From positions 133,717 to 197,716 of the forward strand of contig DIWE01000018.1 of NCBI GenBank assembly GCA_002423435.1: a stretch of 64,000 nt of DNA. Reading direction: 5' to 3'. Positions 26,423-36,130 of the stretch are shown piece by piece. Source of the DNA: Clostridiales bacterium UBA6114 (GTDB lineage Bacteria > Bacillota > Clostridia > Oscillospirales > Butyricicoccaceae). The stretch's first letter is position 1, and each line of letters begins with the position of its first letter. The notes beneath the pieces are model-generated. The model was not told the DNA's origin. It searched no databases and worked only from the letters and a program-made list of their open reading frames with translations. Position numbers and translations under genes: made by a program.

Positions 26423-28207
26423 TTATTTCAATTTTAATTTACGCCATAGTGTACTGCGGCTGATGTTCAGCCTTTGGGCCGCCTTTGTCTGGTTTTGATT
26501 TTCCTCATGAAGAATTTGCAGAATTATCTGTCTGATGATATCATCCAGATTTCCCTGCAACTCGATGTTCCCGAAAGATGTGTGAGCTTTATCGGACGTT
26601 CTCGATATTTCCCGCTTCAATTCGGATTCAACGGTTTCCGCCAATATGTAATATCCGTGCGTTGAAACAATCAGCTCCGATATAAAACGTCGGAATTGGT
26701 TTAAGTTTCCGGGCCAGGAATACTCTTTTAAAAGAGGTATGGCATTTGGCTCCAAGCCGATTACCTGAGAGCCGAGCTCAACGCTGAGAGAATTGATATA
26801 GAGGCTGCTGAGGCTGCCGATTTCATCTACTTGTTCCCTCAGCGGCGGGACATAGATAGAGGGTGCCTGCAGGGATTTTTGAAGGAACGATATAAGAGGT
26901 TGATCCGGAATCTTGTTGTCCTCCCCGCAATTGCAGGAGAAGAGAAATTTGTTTCTTGCCCTCTCATGCATGCTTTGCAGATATGCGATCAGCGTATCTT
27001 GTATCTGTATTGGCGTTTGCTCGATGTTTTTGAAAAAAAACACCACATCGCTTTCCGAGAGAATGCTCGGCGTCTCATGCAGAAGCTTCGTCCATGTAGG
27101 CAATTCAACGATACTGCAATCACCCACGACGACATGGTTTTCGCTGTAATGCGAGTGGTGGTGAATAATGTTGGCAATTATGTTTTTCCCGACACCGGGC
27201 TCACCGACGATTAAAATCGGAAAATGAGATTTTGCATAATTCCGCGCGTCGTCTACGATTTTATGCGTATAGGGGCTGCTGTCCAGATATCCTTCGGATA
27301 TTTCATGTTTCGCCAGCTCACTGTGCGTCGCAACCGTTATTCCGCGCATTGCAATATCTTCCAGATCGTACGGCTGCTTCCGGATGTAAAAGCAGACCGC
27401 GTTCTCATCCTGCTCAATATTAACGGTATGCTTATCGAAGCTCCAATAGTGGGAATCAAGCTTTACCATAAGCTTGTTGGGTATCTTGGAAGGCAAATTA
27501 AGTTTTAAAAAATCAAAGGCAGGATCAAATTCCGGATTGGACGAGCTGGAATACAGGATACTGCCATCCTCATTCATTACGACGATCAAAAATTCGGATG
27601 CGGAAAGCGCGCTTTGAATAATATTGAGCTTCTGGTTCTGCAAGCGGCAGGTTTCGGCCGCTAACTTTGCCTGTTCGACAGCCGATGAAACGCTTGCGTT
27701 GCCGACGGTAATCGGAACGCAGCTAAGTCCTATGTCTCTGGCGATCGAGGCAGTCAGATCGTCTCCGATGACCATGCTGTAACCATCCAGCTTAATTTTC
27801 TCCAGGCGATCATGAATAGCCGAGTTATCAGTCTCCGTAATTATATCGAAGCGCAATTGAAGAAGGTCACAAATCATTTGTGCGATATTAGTGACGGAGG
27901 ATCTGCCGACGATCGCAAATTTACCCTTATAATTCATGCCTATTAAAATTGAGCGCAGGACATCGGGAAATGAAATGCCGATCTCCACCATCGGTACCGC
28001 CGTAACATGTCTAAGCAGCTCAATAGTACTTTTGCCTGACAGAATAACGTCAAAGTCCTCGCAAGAATTCTGGATATACCGAATGTTTTCCTCGGTTTCG
28101 CCTACGAGAATTTGGAAAGTAAGATCGTCGTTTTCTTTGGCGATTTCTGAAAACTGTTCCTTTATGTTACTTGTCGGGACCAGTGCAAGCACATTTAGAC
28201 GCTGCAA
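26423..28207 (-). CDS. PrpR-N / AAA / Fis-type regulator lacking the sigma-54 loop
   Basis: A 594-aa protein. The N-terminal PrpR_N ligand domain (1-180, with FDVILSGKSTIELL and SFPDVLRSILIG) and a PAS-like stretch (about 210-290) precede an AAA domain with Walker A GEPGVGKN (about 334). A C-terminal Fis HTH reads NQTKAAQRLNISRSTLWRKLKLK. The sigma-54 contact motif GAFTGA is absent, and Walker B is degraded to VVFFFKNIEQ. The start is TTG with GGAGAG seven nt upstream. It is divergent from the cupin-TRAP operon (288-bp gap), its likely target. Sigma-54 use is doubtful. Confidence 0.85.
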   Translation of the reverse strand: MQRLNVLALVPTSNIKEQFSEIAKENDDLTFQILVGETEENIRYIQNSCEDFDVILSGKSTIELLRHVTAVPMVEIGISFPDVLRSILIGMNYKGKFAIVGRSSVTNIAQMICDLLQLRFDIITETDNSAIHDRLEKIKLDGYSMVIGDDLTASIARDIGLSCVPITVGNASVSSAVEQAKLAAETCRLQNQKLNIIQSALSASEFLIVVMNEDGSILYSSSSNPEFDPAFDFLKLNLPSKIPNKLMVKLDSHYWSFDKHTVNIEQDENAVCFYIRKQPYDLEDIAMRGITVATHSELAKHEISEGYLDSSPYTHKIVDDARNYAKSHFPILIVGEPGVGKNIIANIIHHHSHYSENHVVVGDCSIVELPTWTKLLHETPSILSESDVVFFFKNIEQTPIQIQDTLIAYLQSMHERARNKFLFSCNCGEDNKIPDQPLISFLQKSLQAPSIYVPPLREQVDEIGSLSSLYINSLSVELGSQVIGLEPNAIPLLKEYSWPGNLNQFRRFISELIVSTHGYYILAETVESELKREISRTSDKAHTSFGNIELQGNLDDIIRQIILQILHEENQNQTKAAQRLNISRSTLWRKLKLK

Positions 28208-28409
28208 ATATATTCTCTCCTATCAAACGATTGCTATTGTTTTCAATATATCATACAAAATTGAAATAATCAAGTGTGTCGCGATTTAAATTAGTACATA
28301 TTTTAGAAATTATTAATACGTCGTAGTATCAACAGCGTAACTGTATAAAAAATTATCAATCGTTTTAAGGCTTTTAGAAAAATAGATGCAATTTAAAACG
28401 TTACCCTTG

Positions 28410-28438
28410 TTGAATTTTATGTCAATAAATGCTATAAT
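28410..28438 (+). promoter_or_regulatory. Sigma-A promoter of the cupin-TRAP operon
   Basis: TTGAAT (28410-28415), 17-nt spacer, TATAAT (28433-28438). It lies in the divergent gap facing the PrpR-N regulator, 57 bp upstream of the GTG. No -24/-12 element was seen in this gap, which agrees with the regulator's missing GAFTGA. Confidence 0.7.
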
Positions 28439-28495
28439 TGGAACGTGATTATGTAGTCGTGCTAAATTGAAACAGTTTATTTGGGAGGTGGATAT

Positions 28496-28882
28496 GTGAC
28501 TGATAAAGTTGTGTTTAACGAAGACTCAATACCGTCTGTAAGCGTGGATTGGGGCAGGACGAAAGAACTGGTCGGAAAATTCTGCAAGGCAAGATCCGAA
28601 CATATTTTAGTCAAGATAACAGAATACCTGCCGGGCTATATTCATTCCATGCACGTTCACGCGATACAGGAGGAGATGATTTTTGTCCTTTCCGGCCATG
28701 GTTATACAGAGACGGAACAAGGTAAAGAAAAGCTTGTCCCAGGATGTGTTTCCTTTATACCGGCGGGCGTGAAGCATGCGACCTGCAATCCAAACGATGA
28801 AACTCTCAGGGTGCTTATCGTGAAATCCCCACCGGACAACAGTTCCATTTATGCCGATTCAGCTGAGCCGCAAAATACTTAA
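28496..28882 (+). CDS. Cupin-domain protein
   Basis: A 128-aa single-domain cupin with motif 1 HSMHVHAIQEEMIFVLSGHG (metal-binding His/Glu) and motif 2 PGCVSFIPAGVKHATCN. The GTG at 28496 has GGGAGGTG seven nt upstream. It is the first gene of the operon and is 27 bp upstream of the TRAP binding-protein gene. Possible roles include a sugar-acid isomerase or an effector-binding accessory; the sequence does not decide. Confidence 0.75.
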   Translation: MTDKVVFNEDSIPSVSVDWGRTKELVGKFCKARSEHILVKITEYLPGYIHSMHVHAIQEEMIFVLSGHGYTETEQGKEKLVPGCVSFIPAGVKHATCNPNDETLRVLIVKSPPDNSSIYADSAEPQNT

Positions 28883-28909
28883 GTATAAAAATATTATTAG
28901 GAGGCCAAT

Positions 28910-29986
28910 ATGAAAAAGGGAAAAAGAACAGTAGCAGTTATTCTCTCCGCTGTAATGCTCGTATCCATTTTCTCCGCCTGCAGTAATAAAGCCCCTGCAC
29001 AGACTCAGACTCCGGCTCAGGTATCGTCCGACAGTAATAAATTCCCGACAATGACCATTCAGATAGGTCACACCAACTCATCTATAGAAAGCGACTACAA
29101 GCAGAAACTCGGCACGCTTTTTGGCGAGTACATCAGTGAAGCTACCGGGGGTGCGGTTACTATTCAGGTGCTTGGAGATTCCCAGCTCGGCAAAGAAAAC
29201 GAGCTAACCGAAGGCCTGCAGCTTGGCATGATAGACATGGCAGTTCTGTCCAGCCCGACCTTCTCAAATTTCGACGACATGCATCTTTTCACGGAGCTGC
29301 CGTTCCTGTTTGATTCCACGCCCGCTGCCCGTGCATTTCTCGCGACCGGCGAATACGCCGAAATGAATGACAGCATAGTGGATAAGCTTGGGATCCGCTT
29401 CCTCACCACCGGCGAGCTTGGCTTCCGCTATGTTATCAATAACAAGAAGCCGATCAACAAAGTCGCAGATATGGCCGGCCTTAAGCTGAGAACGCCCGAG
29501 ACCGAGATCGTTCTCGGAATATTCTCGGGGCTCGGAGCCAACCCTACGCCGATGGCAATTTCCGAGACGCTTACCGCGATCCAGCAGGGCACCATTGACG
29601 GCGCTGAATTTCCGGTCGGCACCATCTATTCCGGCGGATATCACGATGTTACCAAATACCTTTCCAAAACCAATCATCAGTATACTCTCTGCTATCTGGC
29701 AATCTCCGAGTCATTTTATGAGACGCTGGATCCACAGCTCCAGAAAATTTTCAATGAGGCCGCCGCTTATGCTCAGAAGGGCCAGTTTGAGTTTATAGAC
29801 AAAATAGAGGCCGAGCAGCTCCAAGCTTTTGTGGACGCCGGTATGGAAATAAACGATATCTCGGATCCGCAGGAGTTTAAGGATGCAGTTTCCGTCGTGC
29901 ATGAGGTTTATCGCGAGAAAATAGGCGCGGACTTTTACGACAAGGCCATGGAAGCGGTTAATGCATGTAACGAGAAAAACTCGTAA
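28910..29986 (+). CDS. dctP: TRAP transporter solute-binding protein, DctP type
   Basis: A 358-aa lipoprotein with signal and lipobox (VSIFSACSNK, Cys about 24). The DctP fold follows (IQIGHTNSSIESDYKQKLGTLF, GAVTIQVLGDSQLGKENEL, GLKLRTPETEIVLGIFSGLGANPTPMAISETLTAIQQGTIDGAE). The conserved Arg of GLKLRTPE binds the substrate carboxylate, so the ligand is an organic or sugar acid. It is the first of the dctPQM set, 11 bp from dctQ. Confidence 0.92.
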   Translation: MKKGKRTVAVILSAVMLVSIFSACSNKAPAQTQTPAQVSSDSNKFPTMTIQIGHTNSSIESDYKQKLGTLFGEYISEATGGAVTIQVLGDSQLGKENELTEGLQLGMIDMAVLSSPTFSNFDDMHLFTELPFLFDSTPAARAFLATGEYAEMNDSIVDKLGIRFLTTGELGFRYVINNKKPINKVADMAGLKLRTPETEIVLGIFSGLGANPTPMAISETLTAIQQGTIDGAEFPVGTIYSGGYHDVTKYLSKTNHQYTLCYLAISESFYETLDPQLQKIFNEAAAYAQKGQFEFIDKIEAEQLQAFVDAGMEINDISDPQEFKDAVSVVHEVYREKIGADFYDKAMEAVNACNEKNS

Positions 29987-29997
29987 CGGTTAAAAGT

Positions 29998-30501
29998 ATG
30001 TGTAAATTGAAAAAAATCTTCACAGAGCTCAGCGATGTCATTGACAAAGCCTACAAATATGTTGGCATTGCCTTTTTGGTTTTTTTAACCGCAGCATCAT
30101 TCATTCAAGTCATTAGCAGATATGTCTTTAACAACTCTTTAAGCTGGACTGAAGAGCTGGCAAGATATGCGTTCATATGGGCGAATATGCTTGGCGCGGC
30201 TATTGCCGTCAAACATGGTCACCATGCGTCGGTTGATCTGCTCCCCAACAAGCTGCACGGGAAAAAAAGGGCCGTGCAACAATTGCTGGTAACCGCGCTC
30301 ACGACCTTTGGCGCGGGGCTGCTTCTGGTTGAAGGGCTAAAGATGACGGCCTCCATCTACGCAACCGGGCAATTGAGCGCCGCGGTGCGGCTGCCGATGT
30401 ACCTGATATATATGTCCGTTCCGGTTGGCGGCTTTGGCATGATTATTCATTGCGTAACGTTTTTGTTCGAGGAAATAAAGAATTTAAAGGGGGGCGCGTA
30501 G
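29998..30501 (+). CDS. dctQ: TRAP transporter small permease, DctQ type
   Basis: A 167-aa membrane protein with four predicted helices and the family motif ISRYVFNNSLSWTEELARYAFIWANMLGAA. It bridges the DctP-captured substrate to the DctM channel. It is tightly packed between dctP and dctM. Confidence 0.92.
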   Translation: MCKLKKIFTELSDVIDKAYKYVGIAFLVFLTAASFIQVISRYVFNNSLSWTEELARYAFIWANMLGAAIAVKHGHHASVDLLPNKLHGKKRAVQQLLVTALTTFGAGLLLVEGLKMTASIYATGQLSAAVRLPMYLIYMSVPVGGFGMIIHCVTFLFEEIKNLKGGA

Positions 30502-30503
30502 GC

Positions 30504-31781
30504 ATGGCGGCGCTGATCTTTATTCTGTTGTTTGCATTCCTTGCGATAGGGCTTCCCGTTGTATTCTGCGTCGAACTGTCCAGCAGTATTTATCTTCTCG
30601 TTACGCAAGCCAAGCCGATGCTTCTTGTCGCTCAGAAAATGATGTCCGGCATGGACCATTTCGCCTACCTCGCCATTACGCTGTTTATTCTTGCCGGCTA
30701 TATCATGGAAGAAGCAAATCTCTCCAGGAGGCTTGTTGATTTTGTAAATGCATGGCTGGGGCACATCAAGGGAAGCGTGGGAGTTGTAACCGTCGTTGCC
30801 TGCGCAATTTTTGCCGCCCTGACAGGCTCGGGTCCGGCCACCGTTGCAGCAATAGGCGCGATAATGACGCCTGCGCTGCTGGAGGCGGGATATAAAGGGG
30901 AGGACGCCGGCGGGCTTCTGGCTGCCAGCGGGGCCCTGGGGCCGATTATTCCGCCAAGCGTTCCCATGATCGTCTACGGCGCCGCTCTGGGCGTTTCTAT
31001 TCCGAAAATGTTTGCCGGTTCAGTCGTTCCCGGTTTGCTGATGGCGGCATGCTTTATCGTGGTAAACGTGAACCTGTCCAAGAAGATGGATCTGAAACAG
31101 GAGAAAGCAAAAGTCCCAATAAAGCAGCGCCTTATACTTACGGTACAGGCGCTCCCCGTTCTGCTTCTCCCCATCATCGTTTTGGGCGGAATCTATGGCG
31201 GGATTTTCACTCCCACGGAAGCGGCCACTGTGGCCACCGTGTACAGCCTTGTTCTGGCGCTCGTTTATCATGAATTTTCGTTTAAAAAATTCTACAGTTG
31301 TTTTTCCAGAGCGTTAGTAACTTCGGGCGGTATTATAGCGTTGCTTGGCATTGCGACGCTGTTTTCCTGGGTACTTACTTATACTCAGGTTCCTGCGCAG
31401 ATCAGCCTGGCGATCCTATCTGTCGTCAACAACAAATATGTATATCTTACGCTGCTTTGCCTGATCCTCTTTATTATGGGCACGTTGATGGAGACAATTG
31501 CCACAATCGTTCTGCTGGCCCCGATCTTGGTACCTATCGGCATACAAATGGGCGTTGACGAACTGCATCTGGCCTGCGCATTCTGTATCGCGCTGATCGT
31601 AGGCTTCATCACGCCGCCGTTTGGGATCAATTTGTTTGCGGCAGTATCCGCAACAGGACAACCATATACGAAAATCGTAAAAGGAGTTATTCCGTATATG
31701 ATTGCGGCCTTGCTGGTGGCCGTGCTGGTAATGTATATCCCGGCATTGACCACCTGGCTGCCAAGCCTCATCTATAGATGA
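30504..31781 (+). CDS. dctM: TRAP transporter large permease, DctM type
   Basis: A 425-aa protein with about 12 membrane segments. Hallmarks are PMLLVAQKMMSGMDHFAYLAITLFILAGYIM, GPIIPPSVPMIVYG, GIFTPTEAATVATVYSL and FITPPFGINLF. The ATG at 30504 follows AAAGGGGGGC two nt after the dctQ stop; the frame is open further upstream inside dctQ. It uses a sodium gradient for sugar-acid uptake. Confidence 0.93.
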   Translation: MAALIFILLFAFLAIGLPVVFCVELSSSIYLLVTQAKPMLLVAQKMMSGMDHFAYLAITLFILAGYIMEEANLSRRLVDFVNAWLGHIKGSVGVVTVVACAIFAALTGSGPATVAAIGAIMTPALLEAGYKGEDAGGLLAASGALGPIIPPSVPMIVYGAALGVSIPKMFAGSVVPGLLMAACFIVVNVNLSKKMDLKQEKAKVPIKQRLILTVQALPVLLLPIIVLGGIYGGIFTPTEAATVATVYSLVLALVYHEFSFKKFYSCFSRALVTSGGIIALLGIATLFSWVLTYTQVPAQISLAILSVVNNKYVYLTLLCLILFIMGTLMETIATIVLLAPILVPIGIQMGVDELHLACAFCIALIVGFITPPFGINLFAAVSATGQPYTKIVKGVIPYMIAALLVAVLVMYIPALTTWLPSLIYR

Positions 31782-31815
31782 CTGTAGAATCACATTAATT
31801 GATAGGAGAGTTAAC

Positions 31816-32883
31816 ATGCCTAACGCCAATGAAATCACAAGACAGCAATGGATCAACGACTGCTTCCCGGAATGGGGAAAGTGGCTCGTAGAAGACATTG
31901 AAGAGACAAAAGTCAGGGCCGGTACGTTCGCTATGTGGTGGATGGGATGTACCGGAATCTGGGTAAAAAGTGAAAACGGCACGAATATCTGCATCGATCT
32001 CTTTTCCGCAAATTCCAAGACTTCACACCACGAGTGCCCACCGGGACAAAAGGGCCGGGACTATCAGCTCGCCCGTATAGCCGGAAGCATACAGCCAAAT
32101 ATGAATCCCAGAAACATCCCGCACGTCATGGATCCGTTTCAGATAAATCAGATCGATGCGGTCCTTGCAACTCATGATCACAGCGACCACATGGATGTAT
32201 ACAGCACGGCCGCGTTCCTCAAGCACGAAGGGCTACCCTTTATCGGCCCGAAATTCTCGCATGACAAGTGGGTCGGCTGGGGCGTTCCGGAGGACAGGAT
32301 AATTACGGTCAAGCCCGGTGATAAGGTCGTTATCAAGGACATCGAGATATATGCCGTCGATTCCTTTGACAGGACAGCATTGATAACCGCCCCCCCTAAG
32401 GGCGAGATTATCGGCAGGTTCCCGGGAGATATGGACGAAAGAGCGGTCAACTATGTAATTAAAACTCCGGGAGGAACCCTGTACCACAGCGGCGATTCGC
32501 ATTTCTCGAACTACTCTCTGAAGCACGGCCGAGATTTCGACATTGATGTGGCGCTTGCATCCTTCGGCGAAAATCCCATTGGCCTTACAGACAAGGTAAC
32601 CGCTTGCGACGTTCTGCGCATGGCGGAAAATCTCAGATGCAAGGTCATGATACCGATTCACTATGACATTTGGCCGTCCTTTTACGCCGACCCGGAAGAG
32701 GTTGATTTGTTGTACCAGTTTAAGAAAGACAGGCTTCAGTATAAGTTCAAGACCTTTATCTGGCAGGTGGGCGGCAAGTTCGTATTCCCTGACGATAAGG
32801 ACAACAGAAGATATATGTATCCCCGCGGCTTTTCCGATGCAATGGATTATGAGCCCAATATTCCTTTCCGGTCTTTTCTGTAA
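31816..32883 (+). CDS. UlaG-like metallo-beta-lactamase-fold hydrolase
   Basis: A 355-aa protein with metal motif THDHSDHMD (HxHxDH), then HSGDSHFSNYSLKHG and MIPIHYDIWPSFYADPEEV. These resemble L-ascorbate-6-phosphate lactonase UlaG closely. In a threonate/sugar-acid operon it could open a lactone. No PTS for ascorbate is present, so the substrate is probably different from UlaG's. It lies between the TRAP and TTT transporters. Confidence 0.82.
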   Translation: MPNANEITRQQWINDCFPEWGKWLVEDIEETKVRAGTFAMWWMGCTGIWVKSENGTNICIDLFSANSKTSHHECPPGQKGRDYQLARIAGSIQPNMNPRNIPHVMDPFQINQIDAVLATHDHSDHMDVYSTAAFLKHEGLPFIGPKFSHDKWVGWGVPEDRIITVKPGDKVVIKDIEIYAVDSFDRTALITAPPKGEIIGRFPGDMDERAVNYVIKTPGGTLYHSGDSHFSNYSLKHGRDFDIDVALASFGENPIGLTDKVTACDVLRMAENLRCKVMIPIHYDIWPSFYADPEEVDLLYQFKKDRLQYKFKTFIWQVGGKFVFPDDKDNRRYMYPRGFSDAMDYEPNIPFRSFL

Positions 32884-32918
32884 GCTTTTTCGATTAAAAA
32901 ATAAAAAAGGAGTTAATT

Positions 32919-33914
32919 ATGAGAGTTAAAAGCTTGTTAGCAGTACTCTTGGCACTGGTAATGATTTTCTCCCTCATGGCTTGCGGAAACCCTGCCGTAG
33001 AAAATACTCCTGTCAAAGAGGCGCAAAGCGCTCCCCCGGATTATCCGACTAAGGACATCACCGTTTTAGTTACATTTGAAGCGGGCGGCACTACCGACAT
33101 TGCAGTTCGTACTTTTGTAAAATATCTCCAGAAGCAGGTTCCTGTGAATATCAATGTTCTCAATATTGCCGGTTCCGGCGGCAACGTCGGATTGGCAGAA
33201 GCGGTTCAGCAGGATCCAGATGGTTCTTACTTTGTAATCCAGTCCGGTCCTTTCCCGATGAATGCCGCTCTCGGCAACGTTTCCTATACATATAAAGACT
33301 TTGAACACGTATCGATGATGTTCCAGTCTTACATGGCTCTTGCCGTTCGTGCAGACTCAAAATATAAGACTTTTGAAGATTTCTCCGCAGCGGCAAAAGC
33401 CGCCCCCGATACTTTCAAGTACGGCGTGTATGCCGGATCACCAATGGTTTCTACCCGTTTGGCCTTGGAAGACGCTCTGAAAGTTCGATTCCACATTATT
33501 GATTTGGATAAATCCAAATCAACGGAACTTTTAGCCAGCCGTATAGAGGGCTATTGTGATGCCTATGCACAGCTGAAGCCTTATGTTGAATCGGGCGACT
33601 TCAGGATCTTAGGTGTTTTCGCTGACGAACGGCTCAAAAATGATCCCGATATCCCCACCTTCAAAGAAATGGGTATCGACTATGTTATTACCCAGCAATG
33701 CTATGGCATGTGGGCTCCCAAGGGTACCGATGCTCAAATCCTGGAATACATGAACCAGGCTATCAAGAAGGCGTATGAAGATCCTGAATTGCAGGCGGAA
33801 ATGGACGGTCTGGGTTATGCCGCTCGTTACACCACTCGTGAAGAATACACCAAATGGCTGACCGACATCTATTCGAGCTTTGAAAAATTCGTTGCCGGCA
33901 TGAATATCGGCTAA
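32919..33914 (+). CDS. tctC: TctC-type tripartite tricarboxylate transporter binding protein
   Basis: A 331-aa lipoprotein (FSLMACGNP lipobox, Cys about 22). The Bug/TctC fold follows: DYPTKDITVLVTFEAGGTTDIAVRTF, LNIAGSGGNVGLAEAVQQDPDGSYFV, GVYAGSPMVSTRLAL and a C-terminal YTTREEYTKWLTD. It binds a carboxylate solute for TctAB. A hairpin at 33963-34001 separates it from tctB, probably setting higher expression of the binding protein. Confidence 0.9.
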   Translation: MRVKSLLAVLLALVMIFSLMACGNPAVENTPVKEAQSAPPDYPTKDITVLVTFEAGGTTDIAVRTFVKYLQKQVPVNINVLNIAGSGGNVGLAEAVQQDPDGSYFVIQSGPFPMNAALGNVSYTYKDFEHVSMMFQSYMALAVRADSKYKTFEDFSAAAKAAPDTFKYGVYAGSPMVSTRLALEDALKVRFHIIDLDKSKSTELLASRIEGYCDAYAQLKPYVESGDFRILGVFADERLKNDPDIPTFKEMGIDYVITQQCYGMWAPKGTDAQILEYMNQAIKKAYEDPELQAEMDGLGYAARYTTREEYTKWLTDIYSSFEKFVAGMNIG

Positions 33915-33962
33915 CGAGCAAAATGGTAAACTCAGCCCTTTAACCAAAGCGGTAAGAATGAT

Positions 33963-34001
33963 GCTGATTCCGGCACATACTTGTGATGTTCCGGAATCAG
34001 C
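33963..34001 (+). terminator. Attenuator-like hairpin between tctC and tctB
   Basis: An 11-bp perfect stem GCTGATTCCGG/CCGGAATCAGC with a 17-nt loop. No T-run follows, so it may stabilise the upstream mRNA and not terminate fully. Confidence 0.55.
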
Positions 34002-34034
34002 AATCAAGTGCCATGTAAAAGGAAAAGGTAAGCT

Positions 34035-34514
34035 ATGGGTGAAATTGTTTTTTTGCTTTGTATTGCAGGAGTAGGAGCGGCCTATTATCTTGAAGCAACG
34101 GGCTACGCGATGCCTAAGCTGGACAATTCAGGCGGTCCTGCATTTTTCCCTAAACTCATTTGTGCAATTCTGGTTGTTTTGATTTTAGCCCGTGTGATAC
34201 AAATTATTGCACGCAAGGACAAGAATCGCTTCGTTTATAAAAATCTTTTCTTGGGAACAACAGGATTTTTTACCATTGGCGTAATCCTGTTTGTCTTACT
34301 TATGCCCTTTCTGGGATATATCATTTCTTGCTTTTTATTCCTGTCAATTGTCAGTAACGCACTTCTTTATGCAAAGACGAAATCATTTGGCACGGTGAAA
34401 AGCATTATTGTTCGAGAACTCTCTTTCTTAGTGTTTGTAACAGTCTTGTATTATTTCTTTACACATGTGCTATATGTTGCATTCCCTGATGGAATATTAA
34501 AATCTGTAATATAA
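34035..34514 (+). CDS. tctB: TctB-type small permease
   Basis: A 159-aa protein with four hydrophobic segments. An N-terminal GYAMPKLDNSGGPAFFPKLICAILVV block with the conserved GPAFFP typifies TctB. It partners TctA. It begins ATGGGTGAAATT after AAAAGGTAAGCT. Confidence 0.85.
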   Translation: MGEIVFLLCIAGVGAAYYLEATGYAMPKLDNSGGPAFFPKLICAILVVLILARVIQIIARKDKNRFVYKNLFLGTTGFFTIGVILFVLLMPFLGYIISCFLFLSIVSNALLYAKTKSFGTVKSIIVRELSFLVFVTVLYYFFTHVLYVAFPDGILKSVI

Positions 34515-34546
34515 GCGATGGGTTTTAACAATTAGAGGTATAAACT

Positions 34547-36058
34547 ATGAATTACTTAGCTGTGGCTCAAAGCATATTGACCCCGGAGAATATTGGATTA
34601 GTTTTGCTTGGTGTTGTAATGGGTATTATCTTCGGGGCAATCCCCGGATTGAATACCCCTATTGCAATTGCGCTTGTATTGCCCTTTACATATTCGATGA
34701 CTGTTGTTCCCAGTATGGCACTGATCCTGGGGATTTATATGGGCGGTATTTCCGGCGGTTTAATCACGGCAATTCTTTTGAAGATTCCGGGCACCGTTTC
34801 ATCAATTGCAACGACACAGGACGGTTATCCCATGGCATGTAAAGGTAATGCTGCCGAAGCTTTGGCACTCGGTACCTTTGCTTCTTTTGTAGGCGGTATT
34901 TTAAGCTGCCTTGCGCTTATGCTGATTTCTCCTGTGCTTTCCAAGGTCGCACTGGCTTTCGGGGCATGGGAATATTTTAGCGTTTCAATTTTGGCATTGA
35001 GCTTTGTATGTGTATTAATGGACGGGAAAGTATTAAAGGGCTTTATTGCGGTTTTACTTGGTTTGCTTTTATCTACCATCGGCATCAGCCCTATTGACGG
35101 AACGGTATCGCGTTTTACATTTGGAAACATCCAGCTTTCCTCCGGGTTTAATATGATCGCCGTTATCCTGGGAGCCTATGCATTCCCCGAGCTATTCCGG
35201 GTTTCCGGCAGAATCGGTGAAACAATCATACCAACGAAGTTCCGCAAGAAATTTTTCTATCTGCCTAAATGGTCTGATATCAAGGATCAGGGTATCAACT
35301 TTATACGGTCTTCTATCATCGGTATTTTTATTGGCATCCTGCCCGGCATGGGGCCCAGCTCCGCCGGCATGATCGCTTATGCGCAAGCCAAGAAGCAATC
35401 CAAGACGCCGGAAAAGTTCGGCACGGGTATTCCCGCCGGTGTGATTGCGTCTGAAACAGCAAACAACGCAGTTACAGGCGGCGCCATGATTCCCATGTTG
35501 GTTTTATCCATTCCGGGCGATACTTCCACGGCGGTTATTCTGGGGGCTCTGATGATTCAGGGTATCACATGCGGACCATTGCTGGTCATCCAACAGCCGC
35601 AAATATTCAAGGCTGTCGTGCTGATTGCAATCGTGGCGAACATTTTCATGTTTGTAGTTCAGTCCAGTACAATTCGTCTCACGGCAAAGATCATCCAGGT
35701 CCAGCGCTATTTGCTGTTACCTATAGTAGTGGTTTTTTGTGCAACTGGTGCATTTACGATCAATAATCGTATGTTTGATCTGTATTCCGTTTTGTTCTTT
35801 TCAATTATCGGGTACATTTTAGAGGAAAATGACTATCCGCTGATGCCTATGGTACTGGCATTCGTTTTAGGGAGTATGACCGAATATAATTTACGCAGAT
35901 CCATTATGTATTATGGTTCCGTATCAAAAGCAGCATCTCAATTCTCTGTCGGTACCATTTTGATCGTGTTAAGCTTTTTCCTGATTATTACCGGTGTGAT
36001 TCGCGACCTTCCGGCGTTTAAGAAACGGAAAGCGCGCCGCAGTGCAAAGAAAATGTAG
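34547..36058 (+). CDS. tctA: TctA-type large permease
   Basis: A 503-aa protein with about 11-12 membrane segments. Family signatures are GIIFGAIPGLNTPIAIALVLPFTY, IYMGGISGGLITAILLKIPGTVSSIATTQDGYPM, GILPGMGPSSAGMIAYAQAKKQ and ETANNAVTGGAMIPMLVLSIPGDTSTAVILGAL. It is the channel of the tripartite tricarboxylate transporter. It is the second acid transporter in one locus. Confidence 0.93.
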   Translation: MNYLAVAQSILTPENIGLVLLGVVMGIIFGAIPGLNTPIAIALVLPFTYSMTVVPSMALILGIYMGGISGGLITAILLKIPGTVSSIATTQDGYPMACKGNAAEALALGTFASFVGGILSCLALMLISPVLSKVALAFGAWEYFSVSILALSFVCVLMDGKVLKGFIAVLLGLLLSTIGISPIDGTVSRFTFGNIQLSSGFNMIAVILGAYAFPELFRVSGRIGETIIPTKFRKKFFYLPKWSDIKDQGINFIRSSIIGIFIGILPGMGPSSAGMIAYAQAKKQSKTPEKFGTGIPAGVIASETANNAVTGGAMIPMLVLSIPGDTSTAVILGALMIQGITCGPLLVIQQPQIFKAVVLIAIVANIFMFVVQSSTIRLTAKIIQVQRYLLLPIVVVFCATGAFTINNRMFDLYSVLFFSIIGYILEENDYPLMPMVLAFVLGSMTEYNLRRSIMYYGSVSKAASQFSVGTILIVLSFFLIITGVIRDLPAFKKRKARRSAKKM

Positions 36059-36130
36059 GCTTCCGAAAAAAAGAGGAAGGCTGATTAAATACCTTTTCAT
36101 AAAATTAAATCTTAAGCGGGGAGACAAGCT

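Noticed and set aside
26423..28207. Calling the PrpR-N protein an ordinary sigma-54 activator
   Set aside because: The GAFTGA loop and a proper Walker B are missing, and no -24/-12 promoter was found in the divergent gap.
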